Shown here: piece by piece, positions 61,749 to 64,000 of the stretch
Position numbering within the stretch: position 1 is the first letter of the stretch
Layout: every line of letters starts with the position of its first letter
Source of the DNA: an uncultured Lachnospiraceae bacterium
GTDB lineage: Bacteria > Bacillota > Clostridia > Lachnospirales > Lachnospiraceae
Assembly (NCBI GenBank): GCA_949502235.1
Contig: CATBDC010000016.1
Coordinates: forward strand, 1-64,000
DNA length: 64,000 nucleotides
Reading direction: 5' to 3'
Made by a program: the position numbers and the translations under genes
The notes under the pieces: model-generated
Database searches by the model: none
What the model was told of the DNA's origin: nothing
What the model saw: only the letters and a program-made list of their open reading frames with translations

Positions 61749-62612
61749 TTATATTTTATACTCGCTCAGCAACAGCTCTACATCATCGCCGTATACATCC
61801 GATTTCTTTTCCCTCTCCGCACTTTTCACAAAGGAATCAAAATGGCGGACAATATACAGAATAGCATCGCTGACTGCCATTTCCAGAAGGTGGGAATCCG
61901 GTTCGATTCCCGGCACCTTCTTCATCTTATCTACAATCCGGATAACATAATCCGCATGCTCTGAAAGCTGTGAATGTATCTCACCGGAAATTACAATTGA
62001 GTGCATATGCTTTTTTCTCGCAAGCTCCATGGCCTGCACCACCTGTTTTGACGCACCGGATCTGGAAATTGCAATGATCGTGTCGTCACTGCTGCCCAGG
62101 CTTACATGATTTAAAAAGTGCTCCGGCATCGCCGAATAAGAGCACGGAATCCCGCATCTTTCAAGCCTGAAGCCTAGGTCTGTGGCTATAGGACTTGTGT
62201 TTCCCGCAGCAACCACATGCACCAGTCTGCTCATTCTCAAAAGACGCGCCACACCCACCAGAAGTTCAATATCAATCTCCTCCTGCATCGCTGCAATTCT
62301 GGCAGCGCTGCGGTCAAACAAATGCCTTGTAGAATTCATCCTTTCATTATCATCATAGGCATTTCTCGTCTTTCCCAGATCATGGGACATAAGAAGCCTC
62401 ATCTGATAATATCCCTGGTAGCCCACATGCTTGCACATACGGACAACTGTTGCTTCACTGCTTCCGCTTTTCTGAGCCAGCTCCGTGATATTTAGCATAA
62501 TCGCCTCACCCGGGTTGGAAAGTATGTAATCCGCCGCCTTTTTCTCAGCAGAAAATAATTTGTCGTAATTCAGTTTTATATTTTCAATCACAGAGTTCGT
62601 GTGTCCGTTCAT
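61749..62612 (-). CDS. MurR/RpiR family transcriptional regulator
   Basis: About 287 residues: an N-terminal RpiR helix-turn-helix (NITELAQKSGSSEATVVRMCKHVGYQGYYQMRLLM) and a C-terminal SIS domain (LVHVVAAGNTSPIATDLGFRLERCGIP, TIIAISRSGASKQVVQAMELA) that binds phosphosugars. ATG 62612 is only weakly preceded by GGCGG; a four-codon frame with a strong binding site ends exactly at this start (62609-62623). It probably controls this carbohydrate locus in response to a phosphosugar intermediate. Confidence 0.85.
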   Translation of the reverse strand: MNGHTNSVIENIKLNYDKLFSAEKKAADYILSNPGEAIMLNITELAQKSGSSEATVVRMCKHVGYQGYYQMRLLMSHDLGKTRNAYDDNERMNSTRHLFDRSAARIAAMQEEIDIELLVGVARLLRMSRLVHVVAAGNTSPIATDLGFRLERCGIPCSYSAMPEHFLNHVSLGSSDDTIIAISRSGASKQVVQAMELARKKHMHSIVISGEIHSQLSEHADYVIRIVDKMKKVPGIEPDSHLLEMAVSDAILYIVRHFDSFVKSAEREKKSDVYGDDVELLLSEYKI

Positions 62613-62623
62613 AGCGCCGCCAT
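62609..62623 (-). promoter_or_regulatory. Four-codon leader frame coupled to the RpiR gene
   Basis: ATG 62623 lies seven bases after AAGGAG, encodes MAAL and stops at a TGA that overlaps the RpiR start (ATGA). The main start lacks a good binding site. Ribosomes ending here could restart at the RpiR ATG, as in translational coupling. Confidence 0.35.
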
Positions 62624-62634
62624 CCTGTCTCTCC

Positions 62635-63516
62635 TTATTTGCAAAGCATCTTATCAAGTGAATAGTATTTTACCTTGTCATCGTCATTAAACAGCTTAAC
62701 CTTGTGCTCAATAACCTCCTTCATCACAGCCACACTTGCCGGATACAGCTCAAAGGGCTCCCGAATCTTCGGATCCTTTAAGGTCTTTCTAAGCTCCTGA
62801 TAGAACGCATCCTTAATATCTGACGAAATATTAATCTTATTAATGCCCCTCTTTACTGCCTCGGCAATCTCGGAGTCCTTATTTCCCGAACCTCCGTGAA
62901 GAACAAGAGGTACAGACACCCTGCTTTTAATCTCGGATAACAGATCCTGCTTAAGCTCCGGCTTCATCCCCGCAGGATAGATGCCGTGTGCAGTCCCGAT
63001 TGCAATTGCCAGTGTATCGCAGCCTGTCTCCTCCACAAAACGCACCGCATCCTCTGGCTTTGTATAAATAATCTCATCGGTACCCCCCTCCGTATCTCCA
63101 TCGGTTGTACCAATAGTTCCAAGCTCGCCCTCTACAGAAACTCCAAGGGGATGCGCAAGCTCGCATACCTTCTTTGTAATTGCCACATTTTCCTCAAAGG
63201 GAAGGTGGGATGCATCGATCATAACAGAGGTAAAGCCCGCCCTGATTGCCCGCACAATGGGTCCCCATTCGCTGTGATCCAGATGGATGCATACCGGAAT
63301 GGGAGACTTCGCCGCTCTGTCAATGCACATATGTAAAAAGCTGTCTCCCTGGAACTCAAGCTCCAGAGGATGGATTGCCAGAATAACCGGGGCCTTTAAT
63401 TCCTCACACTTGTCCATAACGCCGTTTAAAATCTGGCCTGTCCCGATATTAAATGCCGGCACCGCAAAATTATGCTCATTGGCAGCTGCTAATAACTCCT
63501 TCATATTAAGTAACAT
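62635..63516 (-). CDS. Class II ketose-bisphosphate aldolase
   Basis: A 293-residue zinc aldolase of the FbaA/GatY type. Metal and substrate motifs are IPVCIHLDHS, SVEGELGTIGTTD, IAIGTAHGIY and LVLHGGSGNKDSEI. It splits a ketose bisphosphate into two trioses. Start ATG 63516 follows AGGAGG. First gene of a unit with RpiR and the ADP-kinase; the divergent gene begins 241 bases away. Whether the substrate is fructose, tagatose or another bisphosphate cannot be told. Confidence 0.9.
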   Translation of the reverse strand: MLLNMKELLAAANEHNFAVPAFNIGTGQILNGVMDKCEELKAPVILAIHPLELEFQGDSFLHMCIDRAAKSPIPVCIHLDHSEWGPIVRAIRAGFTSVMIDASHLPFEENVAITKKVCELAHPLGVSVEGELGTIGTTDGDTEGGTDEIIYTKPEDAVRFVEETGCDTLAIAIGTAHGIYPAGMKPELKQDLLSEIKSRVSVPLVLHGGSGNKDSEIAEAVKRGINKINISSDIKDAFYQELRKTLKDPKIREPFELYPASVAVMKEVIEHKVKLFNDDDKVKYYSLDKMLCK

Positions 63517-63606
63517 GTGTTTTCCTCCTTGATACTCTCATTAATTTAAGATTACTAAATTTCATTTACATCTTATCCTACATATTCACCATTGTCAATA
63601 AGTGAC

Positions 63607-63724
63607 GAAAATTATTTTTATTTTAATTGTGAATTTTATCCTGTTTTCATATTTATTTATTTGCTTATTTGTGCTATTATATATTTAACGTATATAGATT
63701 TCTGTTTTTATGAAAACATTTTTC
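63607..63724. promoter_or_regulatory. Divergent promoter region with candidate RpiR sites
   Basis: GAAAATTATTTTT (63607-63619) and GAAAACATTTTTC (63712-63724) lie between the aldolase and the right-edge gene. A plus-strand TTGCTT and TATTAT/TATATT pair is near 63661-63685. The second site lies just before the plus-strand ribosome binding site. Confidence 0.35.
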
Positions 63725-63757
63725 ATCTATATTTATTTCAAAGGAGGATTTTCTACC

Positions 63758-64000
63758 ATGAGCAATGTAAGAAAAGTATTTGAACAAGGAGACGGCGTCC
63801 TTCACTTAATGCCGACATGGGTTCCCCGCGGATTTAACGAGCCCGGAAAGCGGCTGCGTCTCCATCCGGACGACTATTTCGCCCTGGGCATGGATCGGGG
63901 AGGCATCTGTGAACGGTGGCTGGGCTCCCTTGCCAAGGCCCTTAACGGCCCGAAGACCGGCGAGACAGAGGGTATGAGCTATGTTTTAGAGGATGCCGGC
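63758..64000 (+). CDS. Partial gene of the sugar locus, possibly a cupin-type isomerase
   Basis: ATG 63758 follows AAAGGAGG by ten bases; the frame runs off the right edge after 81 codons. It begins MSNVRKVFEQGDGVLHLMPTWV and has RLRLHPDDYFALGMDRGGICERWLGS. This start reminds me of cupin-fold phosphomannose-isomerase-like proteins found with sugar kinases, but the fold cannot be confirmed from this piece. Being divergent from the aldolase with a shared control region suggests a first step for the same sugar. Confidence 0.6.
   Translation, partial: MSNVRKVFEQGDGVLHLMPTWVPRGFNEPGKRLRLHPDDYFALGMDRGGICERWLGSLAKALNGPKTGETEGMSYVLEDAG

Noticed and set aside
63592-63783. Plus-strand frame of 63 residues before the right-edge gene
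   Set aside because: It is A/T-rich, runs through the promoter region and overlaps a gene with a strong AAAGGAGG site in another frame.
1-64000. tRNA or rRNA genes
   Set aside because: I looked for typical tRNA arms and conserved rRNA words in the gene-free stretches and saw none; the only structured RNA I can support is the valS T-box leader.

Overview
This window looks like a chromosomal piece of a spore-forming, anaerobic Firmicute, most likely a member of the Lachnospiraceae. The support is a complete spoIIA-sigF operon with spoVA genes, a T-box leader in front of valS, strong AGGAGG ribosome binding sites throughout, and several small protein families typical of that group. The genus cannot be settled from the sequence alone. 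Almost all genes lie on the minus strand. Starts given here were re-chosen from ribosome binding sites where the longest reading frame was unlikely.

Region 1 (1-17.4 kb) is an accessory toxin/immunity region. A very long RHS/YD-repeat protein (11657-16552, 5'-truncated) is followed by a chain of small genes: a 161-aa probable immunity protein, a decayed CPCC zinc-finger gene, a 137-aa probable immunity protein, a lipoprotein and a 117-aa protein of unknown family, ending at a strong hairpin. Partial, frameshifted and chimeric copies of the same module fill 1-345 and 3.6-9.2 kb, and another copy of the last gene lies at 17 kb. A TetR-controlled ABC exporter (411-3310) sits among the scraps.

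Region 2 (17.5-23.7 kb) holds a GHKL-type sensor kinase, a response regulator with a Spo0A-type DNA-binding domain, a possible 14-aa peptide gene with an attenuator-like hairpin between them, an L,D-transpeptidase, and an ECF sigma factor with a DUF4179 partner. A 29-bp direct repeat brackets a 652-bp segment between the response regulator and the transpeptidase. Spo0A-box-like heptamers recur nearby.

Region 3 (24-34.3 kb) is mostly ordinary chromosome: a broken Rpn/PD-(D/E)XK-type gene, a GNAT acetyltransferase, a YfcE-type phosphodiesterase, a P-type ATPase, a MacB-like ABC system with an exported partner, and a Na/Pi cotransporter.

Region 4 (34.4-51.8 kb) is the sporulation block. spoIIAA-spoIIAB-sigF-spoVAA-spoVAB-spoVAC runs down to 43.35 kb, but spoVAD-spoVAE lies at 34.4-35.8 kb. 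About 7.6 kb of metabolic genes (aspartase, malic enzyme, an argininosuccinate-lyase-family enzyme, a sodium:solute symporter, a LysR regulator) and a pseudogene separate the two halves. A good sigma-G-type promoter precedes the detached spoVAD. Upstream of the sporulation operon are a TPR protein, a 44-aa small gene, folC and an LTA-synthase-like enzyme.

Region 5 (51.9-64 kb) has valS with its T-box, then a carbohydrate locus: a sugar ABC transporter, an FGGY kinase, an ADP-dependent phosphofructokinase/glucokinase-family protein, an RpiR regulator, a class II aldolase, and a divergent partial gene running off the right edge. These enzymes suggest import, phosphorylation and aldol cleavage of an unidentified sugar. 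GAAAA-N-ATTTTTC-like sites near both transcription units are candidate RpiR operators.
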